From positions 1-64,000 of the forward strand of contig CAZSQZ010000005.1 in NCBI GenBank assembly GCA_964609215.1: 64,000 nucleotides of DNA, given 5' to 3'. The translations under genes were made by a program, and so were the position numbers. This DNA comes from JABDKJ01 sp964609215 (GTDB taxonomy: Bacteria > Bacteroidota > Bacteroidia > Flavobacteriales_D > JABDKJ01). Below, piece by piece: positions 53,298 to 62,382 of this stretch. A model generated the notes under the pieces. That model was not told the DNA's origin. It was given only the letters and a program-made list of their open reading frames with translations, and ran no database searches. How positions within the stretch are numbered: position 1 is the first letter of the stretch; each line of letters opens with the position of its first letter.

Positions 53298-55412
53298 ATG
53301 ATGACACTCAAACAACTCTCTCTTTGCCTTATTGCTTGTATTCTACTGTCTGCCCTATCGGGTCAAAATTTTAGTGGTAATGTTGCCAACTTTTCCAATG
53401 AAAACTTGAGCTACTCCAACATAGAGATTTATCAGGGCAAGAATCTTGTCGCCAATGCTATAGCAGATCATAATGGTAATTTCTCCCTACAATTAGATTC
53501 CGGATTATATCGAATAGAAGTGCTGAATTCCGGATATAAAAAAAAAGTGTTTGACTTAAAAATTGATGGAGACGTTTCCAAAGATTTCAAGCTGAATGAT
53601 GACCCCAACGGAAAGAAGAGATTGCTTGAATACAAATCAGAAGATAGTGAAGAAGTTGAGATGTTGGATGAAGTAGTCATTGTTTCCGAAAAAGTAAGAG
53701 TAGATAATTTAAATGTCCAATCCATTCAAATGGCTCCAAGGCTAGATGTTTATGATTCAGTAAAAATCTCTAAAGGTAAAAGAGAGAAAAGGAAAAAGAA
53801 TACAGATTCTCGTAGTGAACTCATCTTAGAATTCGAAAGTTATGTTCCTGAAGATACCTATAGAACAGAAGGCAGTTTTGGAGAGTCATTAAGCAGATCC
53901 GCAATGCACGATAAAGAAGTTAGTACAGAACTTAGTCGAAGTGAAGTATTTATTGGGAACACGAATAAAAGAAAAAGCCAGGGGAAGAAATTTAAGAAGG
54001 GATTGACTGCAGGAGAAATCAATGATTTTTCCAAGTGGGATTTATGGGAAAACATCACAGAAAATAAGCTTTACGTTCATCAAAGAATGTGGCAAATCGT
54101 TCCTAAACATCGATACATGGTTCAATTAATAGATGAAAATGCATCCCCTATCGTCAATGCAAAAGTTGAACTGGCAGGTCCGAATAAAGAGATGCTTTGG
54201 AAAGCCAGAACGGATAATACAGGGAAAGCCGAACTCTGGGGAAGAATAGATTTTTACAATCTGGAAGAATATAAAAAGCCTTCCTATATCTCCATAGATT
54301 ATCACGGTCAAAAGGAAAAAATTTCAAATCCGTTGACCATAAAAGAAGGAGTAAACTCATTAATGCTTAAAGGAGATTGTGAAGTAAGTAATGATGTTGA
54401 AATAGCTTTTGTGGTGGATGCAACCGGTTCCATGGGAGATGAAATTGAGTTTCTTAAAGAAGAGATTGCAGAGATTATGTTTCAGGCAAAAGGCGACAAC
54501 AAAAAACTACTTATGAAATTTGCCAATGTATTTTATCGAGACAATGGAGATGAATACATCACTAAACATTCGGATTTCACAAAGGTGCTTTCAGAGACAG
54601 GAGCTTTCATTGATGAACAAGGCGCAGCAGGCGGAGGCGATGGCCCAGAGGCCGTTGAACAAGCCCTAGATCTAGCAATAAATACATTATCATGGACAGA
54701 TGATGCCCGATCAAAAATCCTCTTTTTGGTTTTGGATGCTCCCCCACATAACCGAAAAGATATTAGAGAAAAAATCAAAACACTCAATAGAACTGCCGCT
54801 GAAAAAGGCATTCGCATAGTTCCCATTACAGGAAGTGGTCTGAACAAATCAACCGAATATTTAATGCGAGCAATGGCACTCTGCACCAATGGAACATATA
54901 CTTTCCTTACCGATCACAGTGGAATTGGTGAAGGGCATATTGAACCCACAACAGATTCCTATGAAGTTCAATTGATGACCGATTTAATGGTCAATATCAT
55001 CAAGAACTACACCTATGTTCCAGAGTGTGAAGAGGAAACTCCTACTCTGGCAGTTGATCTTCCCGACTCCGAAATTGCTTATCAAATTGAACGGGACAGC
55101 TTAGCAACTAATCGCCTTAAACGAGATACCATCACCAATCATATCCTCAATACATTCATTGGTGGAAACGATCATATTATTTCCTGGAAGTATTGGCCCA
55201 ATCCAACTATGGGAGACTTGAATATTGAAGTTTCCGAAAGTGTTGAAAGGCTATACTTATCTGATATGAATGGTAAACTGATCAGAGAAATAGAAATGAA
55301 TGGCGCACAAAAAACCTATATCAATCTAGAAGGCCTGGCAACAGGTGTGTATCTGCTTCGCTATCCCGTGGGTAAAAGATGGATTTCTGGGAAGGTTGTT
55401 TTGACGAGGTGA
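53298..55412 (+). CDS. VWA-domain secreted protein with T9SS type A sorting domain
   Basis: The start is taken at ATG 53298, giving 705 codons including the stop and a signal peptide (MMTLKQLSLCLIACILLSAL); a TTG 12 codons upstream is less likely. Residues 25-95 are a carboxypeptidase-regulatory-like domain. The linker (95-250) is charged and includes LTAGEINDFSKWDLW, a phrase common in Bacteroidota VWA proteins. A second beta domain precedes the VWA domain (about 365-575), whose MIDAS motif is DATGSMGDE (near residue 373). The C terminus is a type A T9SS sorting domain (WPNPTMGDLNIEV, LSDMNGKLIREI, ATGVYLLRYPVG). VWA domains bind metal ions and mediate protein contacts. A surface adhesion or matrix role is likely but inferred. 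Confidence 0.92.
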   Translation: MMTLKQLSLCLIACILLSALSGQNFSGNVANFSNENLSYSNIEIYQGKNLVANAIADHNGNFSLQLDSGLYRIEVLNSGYKKKVFDLKIDGDVSKDFKLNDDPNGKKRLLEYKSEDSEEVEMLDEVVIVSEKVRVDNLNVQSIQMAPRLDVYDSVKISKGKREKRKKNTDSRSELILEFESYVPEDTYRTEGSFGESLSRSAMHDKEVSTELSRSEVFIGNTNKRKSQGKKFKKGLTAGEINDFSKWDLWENITENKLYVHQRMWQIVPKHRYMVQLIDENASPIVNAKVELAGPNKEMLWKARTDNTGKAELWGRIDFYNLEEYKKPSYISIDYHGQKEKISNPLTIKEGVNSLMLKGDCEVSNDVEIAFVVDATGSMGDEIEFLKEEIAEIMFQAKGDNKKLLMKFANVFYRDNGDEYITKHSDFTKVLSETGAFIDEQGAAGGGDGPEAVEQALDLAINTLSWTDDARSKILFLVLDAPPHNRKDIREKIKTLNRTAAEKGIRIVPITGSGLNKSTEYLMRAMALCTNGTYTFLTDHSGIGEGHIEPTTDSYEVQLMTDLMVNIIKNYTYVPECEEETPTLAVDLPDSEIAYQIERDSLATNRLKRDTITNHILNTFIGGNDHIISWKYWPNPTMGDLNIEVSESVERLYLSDMNGKLIREIEMNGAQKTYINLEGLATGVYLLRYPVGKRWISGKVVLTR

Positions 55413-55451
55413 TTTTATTGCTATTGAATTCTTAACTTGTCAAAAAATACA

Positions 55452-56081
55452 ATGAGAATTCTAGAGTATATACTTATCGTAATTTCCTTACTAGGTCTTC
55501 TATTTAAAGTTTTGCATTGGCCCTTTGGAAGTGTTCTTTTAATAATTGGTTTAGGCTCTCTTTCTGCCTTTTATTTTGCTTTAGGCTGGGCACATTTCAA
55601 TAAAATTAGATTGAGAAATCTATTTAAAAAGGAAAGTTATTCCGAAATAAATGGAATGCAAATAGCTGGCAAATTTCTTTTTAGCTGGGGACTTTCTACT
55701 TTATCGATAGGTATTCTCTTTAAACAAATGATCTGGCCAGGAGGAAAGATTCAACTCATAGCGGGGCTGGTAATGGTTGTGCTAGGTTTGATCATTGCTG
55801 CCATTTTTTACTTTCTTAAAAAACATCCACATAATATCGGTTTATTCTACAGAGGATTAATATTTTGTACACTTGGAATAATAAGTTTATCCTATGTTTT
55901 ACCAGCAGGTGGATTAATTGACCCAGAAATTGCTGACAATCCAAATTACATAAAAGCTATTGAAGCTTATCAAGAAGATCACACAGAAGAAAATTTTCAT
56001 CGTATTGAGTACGAAATGATGAGGGCATATGGAGACACCCTTTCCGCAGAATATTATTATGATCAATACATATCTGAATAA
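55452..56081 (+). CDS. GldL-like membrane protein with duplicated membrane unit
   Basis: The ATG at 55452 is preferred over a TTG five codons earlier, giving 209 residues. The protein opens with MRILEYILIVISLLGLLFK and LHWPFG, closely matching the membrane part of GldL, the T9SS motor protein (FKxLHWPG). A second copy follows after about 75 residues (TLSIGILFKQMIWPGG). Two more hydrophobic helices and a short acidic C-terminal tail complete it (EAYQEDHTEENFHRIEYE). GldL has only one such hairpin and a long cytoplasmic domain, so this is a relative, not GldL itself. It is next to a T9SS-secreted VWA protein, 39 bp away. A role in energising or sensing at the inner membrane is inference. Confidence 0.78.
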   Translation: MRILEYILIVISLLGLLFKVLHWPFGSVLLIIGLGSLSAFYFALGWAHFNKIRLRNLFKKESYSEINGMQIAGKFLFSWGLSTLSIGILFKQMIWPGGKIQLIAGLVMVVLGLIIAAIFYFLKKHPHNIGLFYRGLIFCTLGIISLSYVLPAGGLIDPEIADNPNYIKAIEAYQEDHTEENFHRIEYEMMRAYGDTLSAEYYYDQYISE

Positions 56082-56221
56082 TAATTTATAAAACTACTTT
56101 CAATCCATTCATTTCATTCTTGCCCCTCCCATCACAATTGACAAGGGTTTGAGCCCCTTACTGCTTATATTCGAGGTATCAGAAAAGGAAACATCTTTTC
56201 TATTATCTAAATAACACAAAA

Positions 56222-56818
56222 ATGAAAACAGATACAGTAAAACCCATTGACCCAAAACAAGTAGATAGAATAATTAACAATCACATGATCCTTTCCATTG
56301 GCGCAGGCCTTGTTCCTATTCCTTTATTGGATATGGTTGCAGTAACCGCCATACAATTGGATATGCTTAAAAAATTAGCGGAGCATCACGATGTTAATTA
56401 TGACGAGCAAAGATTTAAAAGTTGGATGCACGCAATTGGAGGAACCATTCTCGCCAGATTAGGTGCAAGCACTATAAAGGCCATTCCAGTCTTTGGAAGC
56501 ATATTCGGAGGTATTAGTATGGCTGCACTTTCTGGAGCGAGTACGTATGCAATGGGAAAAGTCTTTAATGATCATTTTGAGAATGGTGGAGATTTGGAAT
56601 ACATAGATATGGATAAAGCAAAGGAGTTTTTCAAACAAAAGTTTGAAGAAGGAAAAGAAATGGCCAAACAAATGGTTCCAAAAGTTGAAGAAGAGCGGAA
56701 AGCTGAGTCAGAAAAAAGTGCGGAAGAGAGATTGGCCGATATTACGAAAATGAAAGAGGATGGCTTAATTACTCAAAGAGAGTTTGAGGCCATACGAAAA
56801 AGGATACTCAAAGCATAA
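56222..56818 (+). CDS. DUF697-like protein with C-terminal SHOCT domain
   Basis: A 198-residue protein. Residues 10-115 carry a DUF697-type segment: VDRIINNHMILSIGAGLVPI, then LLDMVAVTAIQLDMLKKLAE, then ARLGASTIKAIPVFGSIFGG, with moderately hydrophobic helices that can insert in a membrane. A Glu/Lys-rich helix (130-170) leads to a SHOCT domain at the end (LADITKMKEDGLITQREFEA). SHOCT is a short two-helix module thought to mediate oligomerisation or binding. DUF697 proteins occur with GTPases and other membrane partners in many bacteria, but none is visible here. It is an independent gene with a 140-bp upstream gap and a good terminator downstream. Confidence 0.85.
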   Translation: MKTDTVKPIDPKQVDRIINNHMILSIGAGLVPIPLLDMVAVTAIQLDMLKKLAEHHDVNYDEQRFKSWMHAIGGTILARLGASTIKAIPVFGSIFGGISMAALSGASTYAMGKVFNDHFENGGDLEYIDMDKAKEFFKQKFEEGKEMAKQMVPKVEEERKAESEKSAEERLADITKMKEDGLITQREFEAIRKRILKA

Positions 56819-56841
56819 AAACAAAAACATCCATTTTTTGG

Positions 56842-56871
56842 AAAGCCTGTTTGAATTAGCAGGCTTTTTTT
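56842..56871 (+). terminator. Intrinsic terminator after the DUF697 gene
   Basis: An 8-bp stem (AAAGCCTG/CAGGCTTT) with a 10-base loop is followed by a T-run. It ends transcription of the DUF697-SHOCT gene. Confidence 0.88.
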
Positions 56872-56929
56872 GATAGAAATTTAGGTTTACTGTTATAATT
56901 ATGTGACATTTTGGCCTTATCATTGCCAC

Positions 56930-57607
56930 ATGAAATACATACTATTATCCTTAGTTGCGTTTGTATTGTTGTTTTCATCCTGTGTCAAAGATGATTTTAT
57001 TGATGACAGTGTTGACCCTGTATTGCGAATTATGACTGTGGTTGATACCATTGGTATCGATACTGTTTTTCAATTTAACTATTCTTATTTGAATGAGATA
57101 GGTATTGAAGAAGATCTTGATGTTACTTGGACCAGTTCAGATTTATCCATTTTAACTATCAATGAGGAGGGATTGTGTCAGCCTCAAGGCTTAGGTAATG
57201 CGACTATAAAAGTTGAAGCCGCAAATAATCCTAATCTATCCGATTCTGTAATGGTTGTTATTGATCAGGAAACAGTTGCTGTAGAAGAGATTGAAAGAAC
57301 CGGAACTCTTCAGACAACTACTTTCTATACGCTAGAAGGAGATTTTGTCATGAAAGAACAAGGAGATCAATTGATACTTGAATTTGCAGATAATTATGCA
57401 GCTTCTTCTTCCCTACCCGGTCTTTACGTTTACTTGACTAATAATCCTAACACTATCTCAGGTGCTTTCGAAATAGGCGCAGTAGACGTGTTTTCAGGAG
57501 CTCATTCATATACAATAGATGGAGTAGGCATTAATGACTTTAATTATGTTCTATATTTCTGCGCTCCATTCAACGTAAAAGTTGGCGATGGCCAATTTGA
57601 TAACTGA
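56930..57607 (+). CDS. Lipoprotein with Ig-like (Big_2 type) domain
   Basis: The ATG at 56930 is preferred over an upstream GTG because it starts the lipoprotein signal directly (MKYILLSLVAFVLLFSSC). The 225-residue protein has a bacterial Ig-like domain of Big_2 type at about 35-115 (LDVTWTSSDLSILTINEEGL, QPQGLGNATIKVEA). The second half resembles an electron-transfer-like or DM13-type beta domain (LEGDFVMKEQGDQLILEFAD, LPGLYVYLTNNPNTISGAFE, NYVLYFCAPFNVKVGDGQF). DM13 domains typically have exactly this pattern of a Gly-Asp-Phe start, LPGLYVYLT and CxxFxVxxGxA end, so DM13 is a good candidate. The outer-membrane barrel gene begins 1 bp after its stop, and the two are surely cotranscribed. 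Confidence 0.82.
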   Translation: MKYILLSLVAFVLLFSSCVKDDFIDDSVDPVLRIMTVVDTIGIDTVFQFNYSYLNEIGIEEDLDVTWTSSDLSILTINEEGLCQPQGLGNATIKVEAANNPNLSDSVMVVIDQETVAVEEIERTGTLQTTTFYTLEGDFVMKEQGDQLILEFADNYAASSSLPGLYVYLTNNPNTISGAFEIGAVDVFSGAHSYTIDGVGINDFNYVLYFCAPFNVKVGDGQFDN

Positions 57608-57608
57608 T

Positions 57609-58466
57609 ATGAAAAAAATAAAGATTCTTCTGGTATTTTCCTTGACTACTCAAATTCTTTTCGCAGGTGGTTGGGTGAAGAAAAAAGGAACAGGATATTA
57701 CAAGTTATCTCAATGGTGGACGGTATTTGACCAACACTATACAGATCAAGGATTAATTGATCCTAATGTTACCATGGGCTTGTTCAACACGAACATTTAT
57801 GTGGAACATGGATTAAGTGATAATTTCACATTATTAGCAAATGCTCCTCTGTTTAGTAGAAGTTATACCAATAACTTGGTTTCAAGTGTTTCAGGTAATA
57901 TATTGGCAGAAGGCGATGCGCTAAACTCAATAGGCGATATTGATTTAGGAATTAAATACGGTTTTAATCAACAGGCTTGGCCTATTGCTTTCAGTTTAAC
58001 GCTTGGGCTTCCTACAGGTGATGAATTGGGTGGTATACAGATGAACCTCCAAACCGGAGATGGAGAGTTCAATCAGCTCTTAAGAGCAGATATCTCGCGT
58101 GCGTTTCAAATCAAAAAATTCTCGAATTATTTCAATTCCTATCTGGGAGTTAACAATAGAACACAGGGTTTCTCAGATGAATTCAGATATGGTATTGAAG
58201 TGGGATCATCATACTATAATAAATTCTCTGCTGCATATCAATTGTACGGAATTGAATCACTAAGAAATGGTGATATGACAGATGGTGGAAATAGCGCAAG
58301 TGTCTTTGCCAATAACACAGAATTTACAGCATGGTCTATTGAGCTCAGTTATTACGTTAAGAAGAGAGTCGGCATTTCAGCCAATTTCACCTCTACCTTT
58401 AGAGGAGAAATTATTGCAGCAGCACCATCTTATAGTATTGGCATCTTCATAGATACCAGTAGATAA
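57609..58466 (+). CDS. Outer-membrane beta-barrel protein (phenol MetA-type)
   Basis: A 285-residue protein with a signal peptide (MKKIKILLVFSLTTQILFAG) from ATG 57609, one base after the upstream stop. The body alternates polar and aromatic residues as in outer-membrane barrels: YYKLSQWWTVFDQHYTDQG, then VEHGLSDNFTLLANAPLFSR, IGDIDLGIKYGFNQQAWPIA, LTLGLPTGDELGG. This pattern matches the MetA-pathway phenol degradation (Phenol_MetA_deg) or transporter-like barrel family, known only as outer-membrane proteins. The lipoprotein with Ig and DM13-like domains just upstream may be its partner. Substrate cannot be told from sequence. Confidence 0.82.
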   Translation: MKKIKILLVFSLTTQILFAGGWVKKKGTGYYKLSQWWTVFDQHYTDQGLIDPNVTMGLFNTNIYVEHGLSDNFTLLANAPLFSRSYTNNLVSSVSGNILAEGDALNSIGDIDLGIKYGFNQQAWPIAFSLTLGLPTGDELGGIQMNLQTGDGEFNQLLRADISRAFQIKKFSNYFNSYLGVNNRTQGFSDEFRYGIEVGSSYYNKFSAAYQLYGIESLRNGDMTDGGNSASVFANNTEFTAWSIELSYYVKKRVGISANFTSTFRGEIIAAAPSYSIGIFIDTSR

Positions 58467-58646
58467 AATTAGTAGCAGCAAATCTCCATTTCGTTAGAAA
58501 TTTAGAGAAGCTATTCATATTTCAAAAACGGAAATTAGGTTTAGTGGGAATAGTCTTTTTCCACTATTGTTTTCTATAGCTTAGCCCATTAACGGAATAT
58601 TTGTATAATTTAGTCCGTTTAAGATTAATAAATTATCGGCTTCGAC

Positions 58647-61600
58647 ATGACCTGTAAATTCCTGTATAAAACACCTGCCATTTTTTTACTTCTTTTTTTC
58701 ACTTCTCTTTCTAGCTATGGTCAAGATAAGTACCCTAGTCTACTCTGGGAAATAACAGGAAATGGATTGGAAGAACCTTCTTATTTATATGGAACAATGC
58801 ACGTAAGTTCAAAAACAGCATTCTACCTTGGAAAACCATTTTATGAAGCAATTAAAAGTGTAGATCAAGTAGCTTTAGAACTGGAACCCGAATTGTGGTT
58901 TGATGAAGTTTTAGACGGTGATTTTATTAACCGTACTTTTCGCTCCAACCCATATTTAGCAGATTATTCTTACGGAAAAGAATCCTGGAATCAATTTGAA
59001 GGAAGATATACCTTCAAGGAAAGTCCCTTTAACAATACCAAGACCATTTTTGCTCAGAATCCTGAGATGCTTAATGAATTGCTGTTCAGGTTTTATGATA
59101 TGACTGGTAATTTCGAAGAGGACACTTGGTTAGATATGTACATCTATCAATCCGCCAGAAAATTGAATAAGAAAACATTGGGTCTGGAAACTTTTGCTTA
59201 TGCAACAAAGGTGATGCAAAAAGGATATCAAGCCCAATTGGAAGACAAGGATTTCCGAGAAAAAGATTACTCTAAAATGCAAGAACTTCAAGACCAATTG
59301 GAGCCTGCATATAGAGATGGGAATTTAGATCTTTTAGACTCTATTAGTAAGGCCACATCATCTGAAGGTATGCTCAAATATTTACTTACGGAACGAAACG
59401 TAAATTTTGTAAATCAGATGGATAGCGTAATGAAAAACAATAGCCTTTTTGCTGCTGTTGGAGCTGCTCATTTGCCTGGTGAAGATGGCTGTATTGAAAT
59501 GTTGAGAGAGAGAGGTTTTACACTAAAACCCGTTCTGCAAGGTGATCGCGATTTGAAATCAAAAAAATCTCTGGACAAAATGACCTTGAAAAGAGAGTTG
59601 AAAAAGTATGTTTCCGATGATGGTCAAATTTCATTTCAAACTCCTTACAAGGGATATACCATCACCTTTCAAAACAATTCAACCAGTATTATGAGCATGG
59701 ACATTGTCAATGGACTCACCTTTATGGTTGATCGTTTTTTAACCAACGATTTTTTTGAGAAAAAAAGCACCACTGAAATAAGGGAGAATATTGAGTCGTT
59801 GCTCTATGAAATTATTCCTGGCGAAATAATAAGTCAAAAAAATGTGAGCCATAATTCCTTTCCCGCTTTGGAAATAATGAATAAGACAAGGAGAGGATTT
59901 ATTCATAAATCTAAAATCATTTTCCTTCCCGGTGAGATTGTTATTGCAAGGCTTTCTGCTTCTGGAAACAAAGTAAAAAATGGAGAAGGAAATTACTTCT
60001 TCAATTCACTCGAGATTAAACAAAAAGAAGATGGTGATTGGAGAGAGAGAAAAATTTCCGATAGCACATTGCAATATATGGCTCCCGGAAAAGAGCTGGG
60101 CTATCATTCTAAAGACAATAAGAACTATGGTGAATATTTTAGCGAGTATCTCACCCGTGACCAAAGTGTTTTTAGGGTATATAGAATAATGATGCAGGAT
60201 CCTGGATTTTTGGAAGAAGAAGCCTACATCAATAGCATTTGTGCAATGGGATTTAAAAAAGACTTAGAATTGAAGGAAATCAGTTCTGAGGAAGTAATGC
60301 ATGACAGTAGACCAGCATTAAGAAATGAATACGAAACCCTGAACGATAAGAAAGTTTTTGCCCAGTTTCAAAATATAGGAAACAGTGCATACTCCTTTAT
60401 TGCTTTCTGCGAATCGAAAGATGAGGCTTTAAAGTTTTTCAATAGTGCAAAATATGCCAATCCGATTTATGAAGAATCGCATAATTATTTGGATTCAGCC
60501 TGCTTTATTACTTCCAAGCTGCCTTGGGAAAATGACCAAAATGAATTGAGCAATCAATTGCTAAGAAATCCATATCAATCGAGAGGAGAAGATTATGATG
60601 AACTTGTGGAGAAATACTATAAGTATAGAAACTTAGGTACGCCCAGTAGCAATGAAGAAGTGAACATGAGTTATGAGCGTTTTGGTATTTATCAATATGG
60701 GTACAAGAAAGATGAAGAATGGTACAAGGCGAGAAAAGAATCGCTTACCAATTATGACGATTTCTTTGTAGTCTATGAAAATAAGGTGCTCACAGATACA
60801 ATGGAAACCTATGAACTTGTAGTTGGAGATACAGCAACTACCAAAAGATATTGGAATTTAGACATATTAAAAAACCACAGCTTACTTACCATTCAGGCTG
60901 TTTATGACAGCTTACTAGGGCCAAGTGATTTTTTAAATAATTTCTTTGAGAACATTGACTTTATTGAAGACACTTTGAGTACTTATGATTTCTTTGAAGA
61001 TAAAGACAAACTTCTACTAAGTGATATTCAAAGCGAAGATTCAACTAGATATGATAGAGGTGAAAAAAATCTGGAGCTGGTCTGGGAATATACTCCAGAT
61101 CAAATACATCAATTCTTTAAAAAGCTAGTAGAAAAACCTTCGAGCCTTGCAGATGAAGATCAAATTGAAATTTATGAAGAAGGGCTAAAACAAACGAGAT
61201 ACTCCAATAAAACGGATGATAATGTAAACAAACTCAAGACCGATTATTTTGAGAATTCAGAGAATTCGGAAGATCAAATATCTATCCTTTCCAACCTTGC
61301 TCAAATTTCCACAGAAAAGTCAATAAAAGCATTTAAGGAAATCATTGTCAAAGAACCTCCCTTAGCTAGCAGCTATGAATTATTTTCCATGTTTAATGGT
61401 TTAGAAGATTCTTTGATATTAGCTAAGAATTTGTTTCCTGATATTCTAGTTCTTTTAGAATACGATGACTATTTACACCCCATGAAAAACCTTCTTGCAG
61501 ATTTAGCCGACTCAGGCTTTGTTAGCCCAAGCCAATATAAAAGCAAACTTTCTTATTTCTTAAGAAAAGCAAAAGTAGAGTTCAGAAAATTAACAAGCGC

Positions 61601-62276
61601 CAAAGAAGAAGAGGAAGACGATTACGGAAATAATTATTTCACACTTCACAAATACTGGTCTATTCTCTACCCTATGAGAAATGAGGCTGAAGTAAAGAAA
61701 TACTTTGAGGATTGTGCAAACACCGAAAACTTGGAGTTTATTGAAGAGTATCTCTATTTTCTGCATAGCAAGGAGGAAAAAGTAGCAGAAGATTTGATTA
61801 TCAAAGTTCTTGAGAATAAAGAAAAAGTTCACAATAAATATGCTTTGCTAGATGAGCTTGAAAGAATAGACCTCATGAACTTAGCCGATAGTTTAGATTT
61901 AACACAAAGCTATGTCGAATCCAAACTAAATGACAATTGGTTTCATCGTTACTCCGAAAAAGAAGTAGACTCCTTGGAATTTGTAAGTAAGCAGGAAATA
62001 CAAATTAGAAAGCGAAATTACGAGACCTTTTGCTACAAGTTTTTGCGAGATGAAAAGTGGAAAGCAGCAGTTATCATGATTGAAAAAAATGGCAAGTCTT
62101 TAGTTGATATGGATGTGATTAAAAAGTCGAAGACCATTAAAAAAGACGATGAAGCCGATGCAGAATATTTTCAAGACATTATTGACGGCCTTATTAGTAA
62201 GAACAGAAATAATGTATATGGAGAAGCTAAAGAGTATAGCAATTATGACTATGACGATTATGACTATGGGTATTAA
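58647..62276 (+). CDS. TraB/GumN-domain protein with about 900-residue extension
   Basis: This 1209-residue protein has a signal peptide ending SSYGQ. Residues 30-300 are a TraB/GumN (Tiki-like) domain: the GxxH motif in YLYGTMHVSS (His52), VALELEPELW, and the C-terminal motif AAVGAAHLPGEDGC (about 270-283) with RERGFTLKPV. This domain carries metal-dependent protease activity in Tiki proteins, and the Gly-x-x-His and Glu residues are present. The rest (about 310-1209) is a long, charged, mostly helical region of unknown function, without a recognised domain. It ends in a tyrosine- and aspartate-rich tail (YSNYDYDDYDYGY). Most Bacteroidota TraB/GumN proteins are only about 300 residues long, so this is a strongly extended form. 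Confidence 0.9.
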   Translation: MTCKFLYKTPAIFLLLFFTSLSSYGQDKYPSLLWEITGNGLEEPSYLYGTMHVSSKTAFYLGKPFYEAIKSVDQVALELEPELWFDEVLDGDFINRTFRSNPYLADYSYGKESWNQFEGRYTFKESPFNNTKTIFAQNPEMLNELLFRFYDMTGNFEEDTWLDMYIYQSARKLNKKTLGLETFAYATKVMQKGYQAQLEDKDFREKDYSKMQELQDQLEPAYRDGNLDLLDSISKATSSEGMLKYLLTERNVNFVNQMDSVMKNNSLFAAVGAAHLPGEDGCIEMLRERGFTLKPVLQGDRDLKSKKSLDKMTLKRELKKYVSDDGQISFQTPYKGYTITFQNNSTSIMSMDIVNGLTFMVDRFLTNDFFEKKSTTEIRENIESLLYEIIPGEIISQKNVSHNSFPALEIMNKTRRGFIHKSKIIFLPGEIVIARLSASGNKVKNGEGNYFFNSLEIKQKEDGDWRERKISDSTLQYMAPGKELGYHSKDNKNYGEYFSEYLTRDQSVFRVYRIMMQDPGFLEEEAYINSICAMGFKKDLELKEISSEEVMHDSRPALRNEYETLNDKKVFAQFQNIGNSAYSFIAFCESKDEALKFFNSAKYANPIYEESHNYLDSACFITSKLPWENDQNELSNQLLRNPYQSRGEDYDELVEKYYKYRNLGTPSSNEEVNMSYERFGIYQYGYKKDEEWYKARKESLTNYDDFFVVYENKVLTDTMETYELVVGDTATTKRYWNLDILKNHSLLTIQAVYDSLLGPSDFLNNFFENIDFIEDTLSTYDFFEDKDKLLLSDIQSEDSTRYDRGEKNLELVWEYTPDQIHQFFKKLVEKPSSLADEDQIEIYEEGLKQTRYSNKTDDNVNKLKTDYFENSENSEDQISILSNLAQISTEKSIKAFKEIIVKEPPLASSYELFSMFNGLEDSLILAKNLFPDILVLLEYDDYLHPMKNLLADLADSGFVSPSQYKSKLSYFLRKAKVEFRKLTSAKEEEEDDYGNNYFTLHKYWSILYPMRNEAEVKKYFEDCANTENLEFIEEYLYFLHSKEEKVAEDLIIKVLENKEKVHNKYALLDELERIDLMNLADSLDLTQSYVESKLNDNWFHRYSEKEVDSLEFVSKQEIQIRKRNYETFCYKFLRDEKWKAAVIMIEKNGKSLVDMDVIKKSKTIKKDDEADAEYFQDIIDGLISKNRNNVYGEAKEYSNYDYDDYDYGY

Positions 62277-62382
62277 ATCTTTTTTGAGTTGATAGTTGAT
62301 AAATAGTTGTTATTTGCAAGCTAAAACCATAACTGTAATAAGAGTCAAGCTTTCCAATCTCTAACGAAAAATAAATTAACCA

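Noticed and set aside
58542..58566. 6-bp inverted repeat (TAGTGG/CCACTA) with a T-containing loop before the TraB/GumN gene
   Set aside because: The stem is short and the loop long, with no terminal T-run. It is not distinguishable from chance in this region.
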